Source: Clostridium cellulovorans 743B (GTDB taxonomy: Bacteria; Bacillota; Clostridia; Clostridiales; Clostridiaceae). From it: a stretch of DNA of 64,000 bases. The DNA lies in assembly GCF_000145275.1 (NCBI RefSeq), contig NC_014393.1, positions 3,782,001 to 3,846,000 of the forward strand, read 5' to 3'. Shown here piece by piece: positions 43,898 to 54,014 of this stretch. Numbering within the stretch: the stretch's first letter is position 1; each line of letters opens with the position of its first letter. The notes below the pieces were generated by a model. That model did not search any database. It was not told the origin of the DNA and worked only from the letters and a program-made list of their open reading frames with translations. Position numbers and translations under genes: made by a program.

Positions 43898-46360
43898 TTA
43901 GCTATTCAAATTCAATAATAAATCTGAGGCTTCATTTGTAGAAGATGTTATACTAGTAATATTAGCCATAGCTGCAGGTGAGGAAGTCCCTATAACTTCA
44001 ATGGCTTTTTCTAAATTAATATCATACACTGATATTACAGGAGAAACATATGTACCTTCTAACACCTTAGTAACATCTTCTGTTTTTAAGGTTTCTCCAT
44101 TTTTAAACTGTATTTCTTCTAAAGAGTATTTCCCGTAGTTAAAGAATCCTGAAACAGTTACAGAATCAGTGGTTCCATTAAGTTTTATGATTAAATCTGC
44201 ATTAGATTTTGTTATAGTAGCTTCTGCAAAATTAACATCATTAAATAACAGTCTATCATCATCATTGTCTAGACTAGATACGTTATATACTATATCTGCT
44301 CCATCACCTTTATTGAAGATATATGTATCATTACCACCTTCTCCATATAATCCATCATTCCCTGATCCGCCAATTAATTTGTCATCGCCGACTCCGCCGA
44401 ATAAGGTATCGCTACCTATTCCTCCATCTAAAATATCTGCTCCTTCTTGCCCTGATAATCTATCATTATCTCCTTCTCCATATATAGTATCATTTCCTAA
44501 CCCACCATATACTCCATCATATACCCCATCGTGACCTGCTCCGCAATATATTGTGTCATCTCCTCCGCTAGCATAAATCGTATCATTTCCCTCTATCGCT
44601 ACTATAACTTCATTAAGATTTGTTCCACTTATATTGTCATTGCTTGCAGTTCCATATATCGTAAGAGTTTTTAATATTTCATTATCTAAAACTGTTCCAT
44701 CTGAGAACTTAAATACTTCTATTTTACTGTTCCCGTAGAATTGGTTTGAAATTCTAATACTATCGTTAGTTCCTTTTACACTTATAATTAAGTCATACAT
44801 TTCTCTTTTCAGATCAATGTTATCCTTCGTGATTCCATCTACAAATTCTATTGTATCTATATCTGTATTTACTGTATCTAATTCACTTATACCATCGGCT
44901 CCGAATCCTGATCCAAAGATATATGTATCACTTCCACCTTCTCCATATAATCCATCATTCCCTGATCCGCCAATTAATTTGTCATCGCCGACTCCGCCGA
45001 ATAAGGTATCGCTACCTATTCCTCCATCTAAAATATCTGCTCCTTCTTGCCCTGATAATCTATCATTATCTCCTTCTCCATATATAGTATCATTTCCTAA
45101 CCCACCATATACTCCATCATATACCCCATCGTGACCTGCTCCGCAATATATTGTGTCATCTCCTCCGCTAGCATAAATCGTATCATTTCCCTCTATCGCT
45201 ACTATAACTTCATTAAGATTTGTTCCACTTATATTGTCATTGCTTGGAGTTCCATATATCATTAAACTGTCTATAACATTTTTATCAAAGACACTTCCAT
45301 CATTTAGGATGAATTTCTCTATTTCATAGCTTGTACTCTTGTAGAAATTTTTTATTATTAATTTATCACTTATATTTTTAATGCTAATCTCTAAGTCATC
45401 TAGATTCCTTATAAAACCTATCCTATCAATAGTTATCCCTTCTCCAAATTTTATCGTATCTATAGCTCCTACTGTTTCATCATAATCATCTATCACTATA
45501 GTTCCATAGCCAATATTAAAAATATATGTATCTCCATCAATTCCACCATTTAAATAATCATTTCCACCTTTGCCATCTATAACATCAGCTCCAAAATATC
45601 CATAAATCTTATCTTCACCTATACTTCCAACAATACTGTTCTTTCCTATAGTTCCTTCAATAACTCCGCTGCCAGTAACATATGTATAATAAGAAGTAAT
45701 AAATTCATTATTCCAAGCAGTACCATCAAAAAAATCAATTTCCTGTATTTTATAGTGTTCAACTTTATAATAATTTTTAATTATTATCTTATCACTAGTT
45801 CCTACTATGCTTATCTCTAAATCTATACCTGTCTTTGTAAAAACTATATTTCCTGGTGTTATATCTTGTCCAAATTTAATTGTATCTATAATTTCTGGAG
45901 CCCTATTATCATCTTCTATAACGATTACTCCAAAGCCTAAATTATAAATAACATTTTCTCTACTAATACCGCTATATTTCTCTACAATCTTCTTATCCCA
46001 AATGGTACCGTCAGAAAATATGATTTTTTCTATCCTGTACTTATAATCGTAATAATAATTTGAAACCGTAATAGAATCTTCTGTTCCTATAATTGATATT
46101 TTTAAACTGTCCCCAACTCTCGTAAATTCTAAATCACTGCCTGTGATATTTTCACCTAATACTATCGTATCAATATTATCAATAGTTTTATCTGAATCCA
46201 TTATTACATCTTTGCCATAACCACGACTAAAAACATACGTATCATTTCCCATTCCTCCTAATAGTAAATCATTTCCCAATCCACCATCTAACAAGTCATT
46301 TCCAATGTTGCCACTTAACATATCATTTTTTTCCGTTCCTTTTAGTTGATAATCTTTCAT
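43898..46360 (-). CDS. RTX (haemolysin-type calcium-binding) repeat protein
   Basis: This 820-aa protein is built from RTX nonapeptides (GGxGxDxxx; for example GNDLLDGGLGNDLLLGG at 20-36) alternating with HCBP-related segments (...NIDTIVLGENIT...LEFTRVGDSLKISI...SDGTIWDKKIV). There are four such cycles, so the whole chain is calcium-binding beta-roll without an obvious enzymatic domain. There is no N-terminal signal peptide. The C-terminal 40 residues are non-repeat, Ser/Ala/Asn-rich and end LLLNLNS, reminiscent of a type-I secretion signal. Residues about 370-477 and 570-677 are near-identical. RTX proteins are uncommon in clostridia. The ABC exporters nearby belong to another unit. Confidence 0.88.
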   Translation of the reverse strand: MKDYQLKGTEKNDMLSGNIGNDLLDGGLGNDLLLGGMGNDTYVFSRGYGKDVIMDSDKTIDNIDTIVLGENITGSDLEFTRVGDSLKISIIGTEDSITVSNYYYDYKYRIEKIIFSDGTIWDKKIVEKYSGISRENVIYNLGFGVIVIEDDNRAPEIIDTIKFGQDITPGNIVFTKTGIDLEISIVGTSDKIIIKNYYKVEHYKIQEIDFFDGTAWNNEFITSYYTYVTGSGVIEGTIGKNSIVGSIGEDKIYGYFGADVIDGKGGNDYLNGGIDGDTYIFNIGYGTIVIDDYDETVGAIDTIKFGEGITIDRIGFIRNLDDLEISIKNISDKLIIKNFYKSTSYEIEKFILNDGSVFDKNVIDSLMIYGTPSNDNISGTNLNEVIVAIEGNDTIYASGGDDTIYCGAGHDGVYDGVYGGLGNDTIYGEGDNDRLSGQEGADILDGGIGSDTLFGGVGDDKLIGGSGNDGLYGEGGSDTYIFGSGFGADGISELDTVNTDIDTIEFVDGITKDNIDLKREMYDLIISVKGTNDSIRISNQFYGNSKIEVFKFSDGTVLDNEILKTLTIYGTASNDNISGTNLNEVIVAIEGNDTIYASGGDDTIYCGAGHDGVYDGVYGGLGNDTIYGEGDNDRLSGQEGADILDGGIGSDTLFGGVGDDKLIGGSGNDGLYGEGGNDTYIFNKGDGADIVYNVSSLDNDDDRLLFNDVNFAEATITKSNADLIIKLNGTTDSVTVSGFFNYGKYSLEEIQFKNGETLKTEDVTKVLEGTYVSPVISVYDINLEKAIEVIGTSSPAAMANITSITSSTNEASDLLLNLNS
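44334..44646. repeat. Identical 313-bp block, copy 1 of the RTX gene
   Basis: Identical base by base to 44934-45246, exactly 600 bp (200 codons) away. Flanking units are diverged. Confidence 0.95.
44934..45246. repeat. Identical 313-bp block, copy 2 of the RTX gene
   Basis: Second copy of 44334-44646. It encodes the same run of RTX nonapeptides in the preceding repeat cycle. Confidence 0.95.
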
Positions 46361-46580
46361 AATTTCCCCATACCTCCATAATATTTATTATGTTTATAAT
46401 ACACTAAAATTCTACCATTTATTATTTTTACTTACAAATAAATACCTACTTTCTATTATTTTAGCATTTGTATACTTTACTCTAAATTACCAGTGTTTTT
46501 GCTAAACTTAAGCTTAAAACTATAACTAAAAGGATATACGTGACAATATGTTAAAACTTTCTATTATTTATATAGTTATA

Positions 46581-46632
46581 AAGCTAGATTAAAGAATTTT
46601 AGCCTAAACTTCTAAATTCTTTAACCTAGCTT
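46581..46632 (-). terminator. Terminator-like hairpin at the end of the biosynthetic operon
   Basis: aagctagattaaagaattt pairs with aaattctttaacctagctt (one mismatch) around a loop of about 13 nt. It lies downstream of the ABC exporter gene and small ORF 46642. Confidence 0.7.
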
Positions 46633-46641
46633 CTTTTCCAT

Positions 46642-46833
46642 CTATTTATAAAAAGACCTTGAATACCTTTTCCCATACTTATCTCTATTCTGAACACAAC
46701 CAATACTTTCGAAACCTATAGTACTAGCAAGTAGATTCTTAATATCAATTACCTTATTACTAACTGTATAAGCTGTCTTTTCACAGATAAACACAGGATC
46801 AAGACAAATGGATTCTCCCCCTTTTAGGATCAC
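46642..46833 (-). CDS. Small ORF after the ABC exporter, uncertain
   Basis: This 63-codon frame begins with GTG, 23 bp behind the exporter gene and before the operon hairpin. A strong AAAGGGGGAG lies inside the first codons, pointing to an ATT (codon 9) rather than a normal start. The sequence (CLDPVFICEKTAYTVSNKV...GCVQNRDKYGKRY) does not resemble a family I know. It may be a short real protein, the tail of a decayed gene, or chance. Confidence 0.3.
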   Translation of the reverse strand: MILKGGESICLDPVFICEKTAYTVSNKVIDIKNLLASTIGFESIGCVQNRDKYGKRYSRSFYK

Positions 46834-46856
46834 TTGCTAGATTTGTACCTACAAAA

Positions 46857-48635
46857 TTAACTATAATACGTTAATTGTGCATTATATAAACTGAAATATA
46901 TTCCATCCTTGTTTTTAACCAATTCATCATGAGAGCCTTCTTGGACAATATGCCCATTATCAAAAACAATAATTCTTTCACAAAATTTACAACTAGACAT
47001 TCTATGTGAAATATAAACAGTTGTATTATCTAATGCTAGGTCATTTAATCTAGAATATATTTCTGATTCTGAATATGGATCTAAAGCTGATGTTGGTTCA
47101 TCCAAAACTAATATAGGAGAACCCTTGTAATTTGCTCTAGCAATTGCAAGTTTTTGACTCTCTCCACCCGAAAATTCTGTTCCTTCTTCATCAAATATTT
47201 TATAGATAGAAGTGTCAACTCCATACTTTAGCTTTTTAATAGTTCCTTCAAGACCAGCTTGAAGTATAACTTCATTAAGTCTCTCTTCATTATATTCTTT
47301 ATTTATCACAATATTTTCTTTCACTGAAAACGCAGCCAATGAAAAATCTTGAAAAACAACTGCAAATAATTCTAGATATTTTTTATAATCGTATTCTCTA
47401 ATGTCTATTCCATTTAATAATATTCTTCCCTCTGTTGGATCATACAACCTAATTAACAACTTAATGAATGTAGTTTTTCCTGCTCCATTAACCCCAACTA
47501 TAGAAAGCTTGTCCCCTTTTCTAATTTTGAAATTTACATTTTTTAATATCTCATCTTTACTATTAGGATAATGGAATGAAACATTTTCGAATTCTAATTC
47601 AAAGTCATTCATATCAGCAGTCTTTGACTTAGATTTATCCATATTATTTTTTATATTTATAAATTCAACATATTCGCTAATAAAACTTATCTTTTTTCTT
47701 AATTCTAATATCTGTTCAATAAATTCCTTTAAACTTGTAGAGAATAACGTTGTAGCTGCAATATATAATGAAAATTCGCCTAAAGACAATTCTCCATTTA
47801 CAGTTTTCATTGAAATAGATGCATATATAATTATTAACTGTACTACTAAGAATACTATTTCAAATACTCCCCAGAACGATAATTTAGAAAAATGCTTTGA
47901 AGAAAAACTATCAAACTCATTGGTGAATTTATCTAATTCATCAAAAACTAATCCTTTAGCATTATGCAGTCTAATATCTTTACCACATTTAAAGTCTTTA
48001 GCCATATCACAGAAATAACTATATGTACGATTTATTCCTACAGCGGAATTCCAAAAATTCATATCCATTTTTTTTATTTTAAATTGAGTAAACCAACTTA
48101 AAACTGTTAATAGGAACAATACTAAAACAACCCATATTTCAATTCTAGAAATAATATATACTGTACCAATAAAAGTTATTAGTTTACTTGTAACATTAAT
48201 CAAATCAGTTACAATACCCTTTACCCCTCCTGAATAGAAAGACATACCAGTAGTCGCTTTTTCTGCTTGTTCTAACACTTTCACATTTTCAGTAAAGGCA
48301 TAATCCATGTCCATAGCTCTTTTTCCCATATTTTCTCTATAGTAATCATCAAGTGCAACCAATTCAATATTCATCTTATAATTTAATAGCGTTTTACCTA
48401 ACATGATAACCACAAGTGATATGACCAAATATATAATTTGAGATATAAAATAAGAACTTCTACAATATCCCTCTAACTCACTGATTACATTACTAGTAAT
48501 AAAAATTGCAACGAATGGTTCAATTGAATTTAAAATTATATATATGAAAGCAATACCAAAAAAAATTTTTGTTTCTTTCATAATAGAATGTACAAAGTAT
48601 TTAATTGTATTCATCATTTTTCTAACATTCCCCAT
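46857..48635 (-). CDS. ABC exporter half-transporter (fused TMD-NBD), subunit 2
   Basis: This protein of about 592 aa has an exporter-type membrane domain with six helices (about 1-310) and an ATPase domain: Walker A GVNGAGKTT, Q-loop VVFQDFSLAAF, signature FSGGESQKLAIARA, Walker B ILVLDEPTSALD, switch His in ISHRMSS. The long frame starts at 48686, but AAGGAAG six bases before the ATG at 48635 supports that start, giving a 14-bp overlap with the preceding exporter gene. Together they form a heterodimeric exporter (MsbA/lantibiotic-exporter type) and probably export the cluster's product. No peptidase domain. Confidence 0.92.
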   Translation of the reverse strand: MGNVRKMMNTIKYFVHSIMKETKIFFGIAFIYIILNSIEPFVAIFITSNVISELEGYCRSSYFISQIIYLVISLVVIMLGKTLLNYKMNIELVALDDYYRENMGKRAMDMDYAFTENVKVLEQAEKATTGMSFYSGGVKGIVTDLINVTSKLITFIGTVYIISRIEIWVVLVLFLLTVLSWFTQFKIKKMDMNFWNSAVGINRTYSYFCDMAKDFKCGKDIRLHNAKGLVFDELDKFTNEFDSFSSKHFSKLSFWGVFEIVFLVVQLIIIYASISMKTVNGELSLGEFSLYIAATTLFSTSLKEFIEQILELRKKISFISEYVEFINIKNNMDKSKSKTADMNDFELEFENVSFHYPNSKDEILKNVNFKIRKGDKLSIVGVNGAGKTTFIKLLIRLYDPTEGRILLNGIDIREYDYKKYLELFAVVFQDFSLAAFSVKENIVINKEYNEERLNEVILQAGLEGTIKKLKYGVDTSIYKIFDEEGTEFSGGESQKLAIARANYKGSPILVLDEPTSALDPYSESEIYSRLNDLALDNTTVYISHRMSSCKFCERIIVFDNGHIVQEGSHDELVKNKDGIYFSLYNAQLTYYS

Positions 48636-50430
48636 ATGTAACTTCCTTGTCTCTATAATATTTAGCTTGAACTTCGAACATATCATAGTATTTTCCTTTT
48701 TTATTCAACAACTCATCATGCGTTCCGTATTCGATAAGATCACCATATTCGAACATAGCTATTTTGTCACAAAACTTAGTACTTGATAATCTATGGGAAA
48801 TAAATATAGCTGTTTTATCAGCAATCATTTCATTGAATATAGAATAGATCTTTTTTTCAGCCAAAGCATCTAATGCAGAAGTAGGTTCATCTAAAATTAA
48901 ATATGGTGCATCACGATATAATGCTCTTGCCATGGCAAGTTTTTGACTCTCTCCACCTGACAATTCAATACCCTCTTCATCTATTATTTTAAGTAACTTA
49001 GTATCAATTCCTTTTTCAAGCTTATTTATTTTTTCATATAAACCCGCTTCTCGCAAACAATCAAGTGCAAGTTCTTTATCAGTAGCACTTTCTTTCCTCA
49101 TAGATGTATTTTGCAGTATTGAAAAGGCAAACATATATATTTCCTGGAATACAACTGAGAACATCTTATAATAATCTTCTCTCGGGATATCCGTAATATC
49201 TATATCATTGATTAATATTTTCCCACTTTGTGGTTCATATAATTTTGTTAAAAGTTTTATCATAGTAGTCTTACCTGACCCATTCAATCCAACTACCCCT
49301 AATTTTTCTCCTTTTTCTATTACTAAGGAAATATTTCTTAGTGCATATTTTTCACTTCCTGGATATGAAAAAGATACATTCTTAAACTCTATTTTATATG
49401 TTTGGGTTAAATCTAAAATACCCTTATTTTTACTTACATAATCATCATCTTCTAAATTAATAAAACCTATTAAATCATTTACTATCAAACTTTGCTGCCT
49501 AATATGTGCTATATCATCAAGTGACATATTTAAAGTACTAAATAATGTTCTTACAGCAGAAACACTCATTGTAAAATCACCAATTGACATTCCTTTATTT
49601 ACTACTGTATTTATTAAGAAGATATACAGGCTCAATTCTACAAGAATATTCATTATATTTCCTATTATATTTGCATCTTTTTTCTTGCTTTCAACATCCT
49701 TCAATTTTTCTCTTCTATATGCCGAAACTTTCCTAAACGCATTTACTAACCATTGCGACATGTCATATAGTCTAACATCTTTTCCATTTTTAAAATTATA
49801 CATTGTATTAAAAATATAATCTCTTTTTCTTTCATGTATTAATAATTCATCACTTACTTTTTTTTCAAACTGCCTAGCTCGTGTGTTAAATACAAAATAT
49901 ATACCTACACCGGCTATAACCATAATTATTAACCATATATTAATAATTCCAATTATAGATATACAGCCTACAAAAGCACCTATTTTTGACGTTATTTTAA
50001 CACTTCGTCTAAACATACCTTCAAATCCATTTTCATTATAGCTTGATGCTTGATTTGCTCTTTCACACAAATCAAGAACTTTAGGATTCTCAATGTCTGC
50101 CTGTTTCATTGACATGAATTTATCAGCTGCTCTTTTTTTAATTTTCATTCTTACAATTATATACCTTGGCCAACTCATATTATCTGAGACACGTACAAGC
50201 ACAAAGCAGATCAAATATATTGATAATAAAACTAAAATGTCTGAAAGCACCTGATTCTGTGTTTTATGATTTTGTATATCATCTAAAACTATTTTAGGTA
50301 AAACAATTAATAACAATGTCTGAATGGAATTGCATATAGAAAATATTAATATGTACAAGAAAAGCAGCTTATCTTCTTTCCAGGATTCTTTCAATATCCA
50401 CTTCAAATTCTGTAACGTATTATATTTCAT
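48622..50430 (-). CDS. ABC exporter half-transporter (fused TMD-NBD), subunit 1
   Basis: This 602-aa protein has six membrane helices (about 1-320) followed by an ATPase with GLNGSGKTT, VVFQEIYMFAF, LSGGESQKLAMARA, YLILDEPTSALD and ISHRLSS. It is a paralogue of the next gene in the operon. Both catalytic sites keep the Walker B Glu, so neither is obviously degenerate. RBS AAGGAGC. It overlaps the BtrH-like gene by 11 bp, tying export to the biosynthetic genes. Confidence 0.93.
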   Translation of the reverse strand: MKYNTLQNLKWILKESWKEDKLLFLYILIFSICNSIQTLLLIVLPKIVLDDIQNHKTQNQVLSDILVLLSIYLICFVLVRVSDNMSWPRYIIVRMKIKKRAADKFMSMKQADIENPKVLDLCERANQASSYNENGFEGMFRRSVKITSKIGAFVGCISIIGIINIWLIIMVIAGVGIYFVFNTRARQFEKKVSDELLIHERKRDYIFNTMYNFKNGKDVRLYDMSQWLVNAFRKVSAYRREKLKDVESKKKDANIIGNIMNILVELSLYIFLINTVVNKGMSIGDFTMSVSAVRTLFSTLNMSLDDIAHIRQQSLIVNDLIGFINLEDDDYVSKNKGILDLTQTYKIEFKNVSFSYPGSEKYALRNISLVIEKGEKLGVVGLNGSGKTTMIKLLTKLYEPQSGKILINDIDITDIPREDYYKMFSVVFQEIYMFAFSILQNTSMRKESATDKELALDCLREAGLYEKINKLEKGIDTKLLKIIDEEGIELSGGESQKLAMARALYRDAPYLILDEPTSALDALAEKKIYSIFNEMIADKTAIFISHRLSSTKFCDKIAMFEYGDLIEYGTHDELLNKKGKYYDMFEVQAKYYRDKEVTYGEC

Positions 50431-51391
50431 TTTTAAGCTCCTTAAACAATTCTTGATTTTTCAAACTTAGTAATATTTGTTCTTCATAATTTTTAATTAC
50501 TTCATAATAGTCACATTTAGTGTTTTGATATAAATTTATCTCTTTTCCTAAATAGTAATCCTTTAAAATTCTTGTTCTAGTTTTTTCAATAAATTCTATA
50601 TATTCATCAATGTTTTTATTAAGAATAATGTTGTCTTTTTCTATCATCTTGCACATATAAGAAAAACTTTTTTTAACATTTATAAAATTGCCCATGTTTG
50701 TTATAATACTCATAACCGTTTCTTCTTCTAAAGGTTTCTGATATATTTCACTTTTTGATATTTCTTTTATGCAGCGATTATAACTATCAAAATTTTCTTT
50801 TGCAATTGAGTATAACTTATATTTCTTATCACTATCTGTTAATGAAGAATTAAAGTCTGATTTTTTGTACACGCTATATACAGGATATTTTTTTATTTCT
50901 TTAAAATAGGTAACATATCCCTTAATCATCTCCATTAAATCTTCCTTACTAACACAATTCACTTGATAATTAAGACTATCCTTATGTGAATGTTCAACAA
51001 CATGGAAATTATTATCTTCATAACCTACAATTAGTAAAGCATGAAGCCAATGTTGTTTATGGTATAAATCAACTATCAATGGTTGATAGTATCCATCTAT
51101 CCATAATATTACTGGGTCTTGATCTTTTAACACCTCTATAATATCGGAAATTATATTGTCTGAGTATATTCCTTGTTCAACAGTTATACCCTTTTGTGCC
51201 CAATATTTATAGGGTTCATCCTGTTCTTTAACTACAATATTTATAAAATTATTTTCAATAATATAAGTACTTTTAAAATCTAGAAGTACTTCTGAGATAT
51301 CTCTCTTAAATTTATTGAGCAATGAAAACATTGCGTTGTAATAACAATTAATAAAATAAAAATCGTTAAATGGTTCAAAATCATATTTCAT
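50420..51391 (-). CDS. BtrH-like papain-fold acyltransferase
   Basis: This protein of about 323 aa has an N-terminal domain matching the BtrH/C39-like pattern: NCYYNAMFSLL with candidate nucleophile C16, then ILWIDGYYQPLIVDLYHKQHW and HALLIVGYEDNNFHVVEH with candidate H117. In butirosin biosynthesis BtrH transfers an acyl chain from a carrier protein thioester to an amine. A similar thioester-to-amine transfer would give chain release in this cluster, where no thioesterase is visible. The C-terminal half is helical and uncharacterised. The frame opens with TTG at 51403, which is within the GGAGG. The ATG at 51391 is the start. Cotranscribed on both sides. Confidence 0.75.
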   Translation of the reverse strand: MKYDFEPFNDFYFINCYYNAMFSLLNKFKRDISEVLLDFKSTYIIENNFINIVVKEQDEPYKYWAQKGITVEQGIYSDNIISDIIEVLKDQDPVILWIDGYYQPLIVDLYHKQHWLHALLIVGYEDNNFHVVEHSHKDSLNYQVNCVSKEDLMEMIKGYVTYFKEIKKYPVYSVYKKSDFNSSLTDSDKKYKLYSIAKENFDSYNRCIKEISKSEIYQKPLEEETVMSIITNMGNFINVKKSFSYMCKMIEKDNIILNKNIDEYIEFIEKTRTRILKDYYLGKEINLYQNTKCDYYEVIKNYEEQILLSLKNQELFKELKNEI

Positions 51392-51407
51392 AAATGCCTC
51401 CAATATA

Positions 51408-52301
51408 TTATCCTAATAAATGTCTTGCATTTTTATATAGTATTTTCTCTCTTTCATCTTCAGTAATATAGTTCATACTATATATCATTTCTACGGCTTT
51501 TTTTTGTGATGCAAACATAGGCCAATCTGTTCCAAAGAGTATCTTGTCAGAATAATTCTCACACATAAACCTAATCTTTTTTTCAGTTTCTTTATCACTT
51601 ATGTAATTTTGAAAACCTGACAATTCCAAGAAAATATTGTCAAACATTAATGGAAGCTCATAACACACATCATATTCCTGAATCGCACCATGTCCTAATA
51701 TAAACTTGCAATCTTTATATTGTTTTGCTACATTTTTTAATGATTGAGGAAATTTAAAATTACTTTTCATAGATTCTAATGACTTACCAGTGTGAACAAG
51801 AATAGGCAATTCATACTTGTTACATATTTCATATAAGGGAAATAGCTCTTTATCGTCTAATTCAAATCCACATGGAGGATATAGTTTTAAGCCTTTAAAA
51901 TCATATTCATTAATCCCATTTTCAAACAGCTCATAGCCTTCTTTTCCTCTTCTTGGATCACATCCTGCAAATACAATAAGCCTGTCCTTATATTCAGCAA
52001 TACTCTTTCTATGCTCATCATATATATCTCTTAATGAGAACTCCATGTCTTTAACTCCATATCCAAAATCAGCCATAACTATTACAGTCTTATCAATTCC
52101 AGAGTTATCCATACTCTTTATTAATTTCTTACAATCAAAATCATTTAATGTAGTTTTTATCAATGCTTTAACTATTTTATCTGCATCTTCTTTGCCATTA
52201 AGAGCTTTATATATATTATTCATAACTCCATTTATCCAATAATCAGGATATATTTTGATGTTGGCTAAGTGAGCATGTATATCAATAATTTTATTAGACA
52301 T
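51408..52301 (-). CDS. Amidohydrolase-2 family TIM-barrel hydrolase
   Basis: This 297-aa protein has an N-terminal metal-binding HAH in IDIHAHLA, a middle ILVHTGKS, KFILGHGAI and the C-terminal ILFGTDWPMF Asp, as in the amidohydrolase-2/ACMSD-like family (hydrolysis or decarboxylation at a divalent metal). It ends 16 bp before the BtrH-like start and begins one base after the FAAL stop, so it belongs to the operon. Possible roles are a tailoring hydrolysis or removal of a protecting acyl group. Substrate unknown. RBS AAAGGAGAG. Confidence 0.85.
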   Translation of the reverse strand: MSNKIIDIHAHLANIKIYPDYWINGVMNNIYKALNGKEDADKIVKALIKTTLNDFDCKKLIKSMDNSGIDKTVIVMADFGYGVKDMEFSLRDIYDEHRKSIAEYKDRLIVFAGCDPRRGKEGYELFENGINEYDFKGLKLYPPCGFELDDKELFPLYEICNKYELPILVHTGKSLESMKSNFKFPQSLKNVAKQYKDCKFILGHGAIQEYDVCYELPLMFDNIFLELSGFQNYISDKETEKKIRFMCENYSDKILFGTDWPMFASQKKAVEMIYSMNYITEDEREKILYKNARHLLG

Positions 52302-52302
52302 A

Positions 52303-53991
52303 TCAGTACTCTCCTTTAATATATTTTTCCTTGCATAAGTTTCGCTTTATTTTTCCATTTTCAGTAATTTCAATTGCTCCATTATTAACGACAACAATAT
52401 CATCAATTAAAATATTAAATTTGATAGATACAGTTTCTTTTATTCTGATAATATCCTTATCTGTAATATCCTTATCTATCTCAACTTTTTCAATTATACA
52501 AACTATTTTTTCTTCTCCACATGATACTATAGAAAATGTAACTGCTTTATTAATTCCAATTGTTTTGTAATTTGAAATAATGTAACTTTCAATATCTGTT
52601 GGATTTATGTTTTTACCATTACATATAATCATTTCCTTAATTCTGCCACAAATAAATAAGCATTCTTGATACCAAAATCCCAGATCGCCGGTCTTATAGT
52701 ATGTTTTATCGTTACACTTTTTAATTTTTGCTCCAAAAGATTCTTCTGTTAACTCAACATTATTATAATACTCAGTTGCTACATTAGAACCAGTTATCCA
52801 TATTTCGCCTATTCGATTATCAGTGATAATCTCCGATTTTTCATTGTCAACACATATTACATCTGTTGACGGAATTTTTCTTCCACATGATACTAAAGCT
52901 ACAGCATTATCAGCATCTTTATCACAGGCTTCTACTATTCCTATATTCAGCTTACTTTGATTGAAATACTTTATAATTGGTTCACGATTAACATCACTTC
53001 TTGTAACTAATATTATTGCTTCTGACATCCCATAGCATGGACACATTATACTTCTTCTAATTCCGCATTGTTCATAATATTTAAAGAATCTATCTATTGT
53101 TTTAACTGATATTTGTTCTGCACCATTAATAAGCAACTTCAAAGATGATAAATCTAGATTCTCCTTTTGATGTTCTTGTATTTTACTTACACACATTTCA
53201 AAAGCAAAATTAGGGGCAAGTGTAATATTAGCATGCGTCTCTGCAATCTTCTCTAACCATATGTACGGATTCTCCATAACAGCTTTAGTTGGTATCAAGT
53301 GTACTCTATGCCCTTTGGTAATATATAAAAGCATTCCTGATATTAGTCCCATATCATGGTATAATGGCATCCAATTTACACAGACAACCTCTTTATTATC
53401 ATTAGAACTTGAAATTACTTCATCAAGATAATCTAGGTGCTCTAACACTGCCTTATGTGTTATAGCAACTCCTTTTGGAATACTTGTTGTTCCTGAGGAA
53501 TATTGCATAAAAGCATAATCAGGAATTCTTTCTTCTTCAAATTTTTCTTTTGTATATACTAGCTTATCAATAAAAATCCAAGTAGTATTCATACCACTTA
53601 TTCTTTCATCATTCAATTTATCTATTTCCATCTTTTCTTGAGAAAATGTAAATATAAATTCTGCTTCTGCGTTATTAGCAATATGTATCAACCTGTCTTT
53701 AAAATTTGGAGATTCATTTGATGGAAAACTAGGCACTGGTATTCCGCCTGCACACATGACAGAGAAAAAACTATATATGTACTCTAATCCCATGGGGAAC
53801 ATTAGTATAACTTTTTTATTGTATATATCAAATTTTTTTAAAGAATTTGCGATTATACGTATTGTCTCTCCTAATTCTTTATATGAAATCTCGTTATTAT
53901 CAAACTCTAAACAGATAGTATCTGCTTTTTCCTTTTCATATTTTTTAAAAGAGTCCCATATCGTGTTTAATGAATCATTAATCTTAAGCAT
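52303..53991 (-). CDS. Fatty-acyl-AMP ligase-like adenylating enzyme
   Basis: This 562-aa ANL-superfamily enzyme has the FAAL-type signature WMPLYHDMGLISGMLLYI, an ATP motif YSSGTTSIPKGVAITHKA, NFAFEMCVSKI, YGMSEA, a YKTGDLGFW motif and GRIKEMIICNGKNINPTDIE. FAALs activate carboxylic acids as acyl-adenylates and load them directly onto a carrier protein. The first PCP of the NRPS in this cluster is a plausible acceptor. The C-terminal A10 region keeps a lysine (ENGKIKRN). RBS GGGGGTG. Confidence 0.85.
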   Translation of the reverse strand: MLKINDSLNTIWDSFKKYEKEKADTICLEFDNNEISYKELGETIRIIANSLKKFDIYNKKVILMFPMGLEYIYSFFSVMCAGGIPVPSFPSNESPNFKDRLIHIANNAEAEFIFTFSQEKMEIDKLNDERISGMNTTWIFIDKLVYTKEKFEEERIPDYAFMQYSSGTTSIPKGVAITHKAVLEHLDYLDEVISSSNDNKEVVCVNWMPLYHDMGLISGMLLYITKGHRVHLIPTKAVMENPYIWLEKIAETHANITLAPNFAFEMCVSKIQEHQKENLDLSSLKLLINGAEQISVKTIDRFFKYYEQCGIRRSIMCPCYGMSEAIILVTRSDVNREPIIKYFNQSKLNIGIVEACDKDADNAVALVSCGRKIPSTDVICVDNEKSEIITDNRIGEIWITGSNVATEYYNNVELTEESFGAKIKKCNDKTYYKTGDLGFWYQECLFICGRIKEMIICNGKNINPTDIESYIISNYKTIGINKAVTFSIVSCGEEKIVCIIEKVEIDKDITDKDIIRIKETVSIKFNILIDDIVVVNNGAIEITENGKIKRNLCKEKYIKGEY

Positions 53992-54014
53992 ATATACACC
54001 CCCATTAACATCTT

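Noticed and set aside
44169..45134. Long plus-strand frames rich in Pro/Ser opposite the RTX gene
   Set aside because: They are complementary-strand shadows of the RTX nonapeptide repeats and repeat with the same 600-bp period.
48544..48786. Plus-strand frame across the ABC gene junction
   Set aside because: It lies opposite two well-supported overlapping ABC genes and has no RBS.
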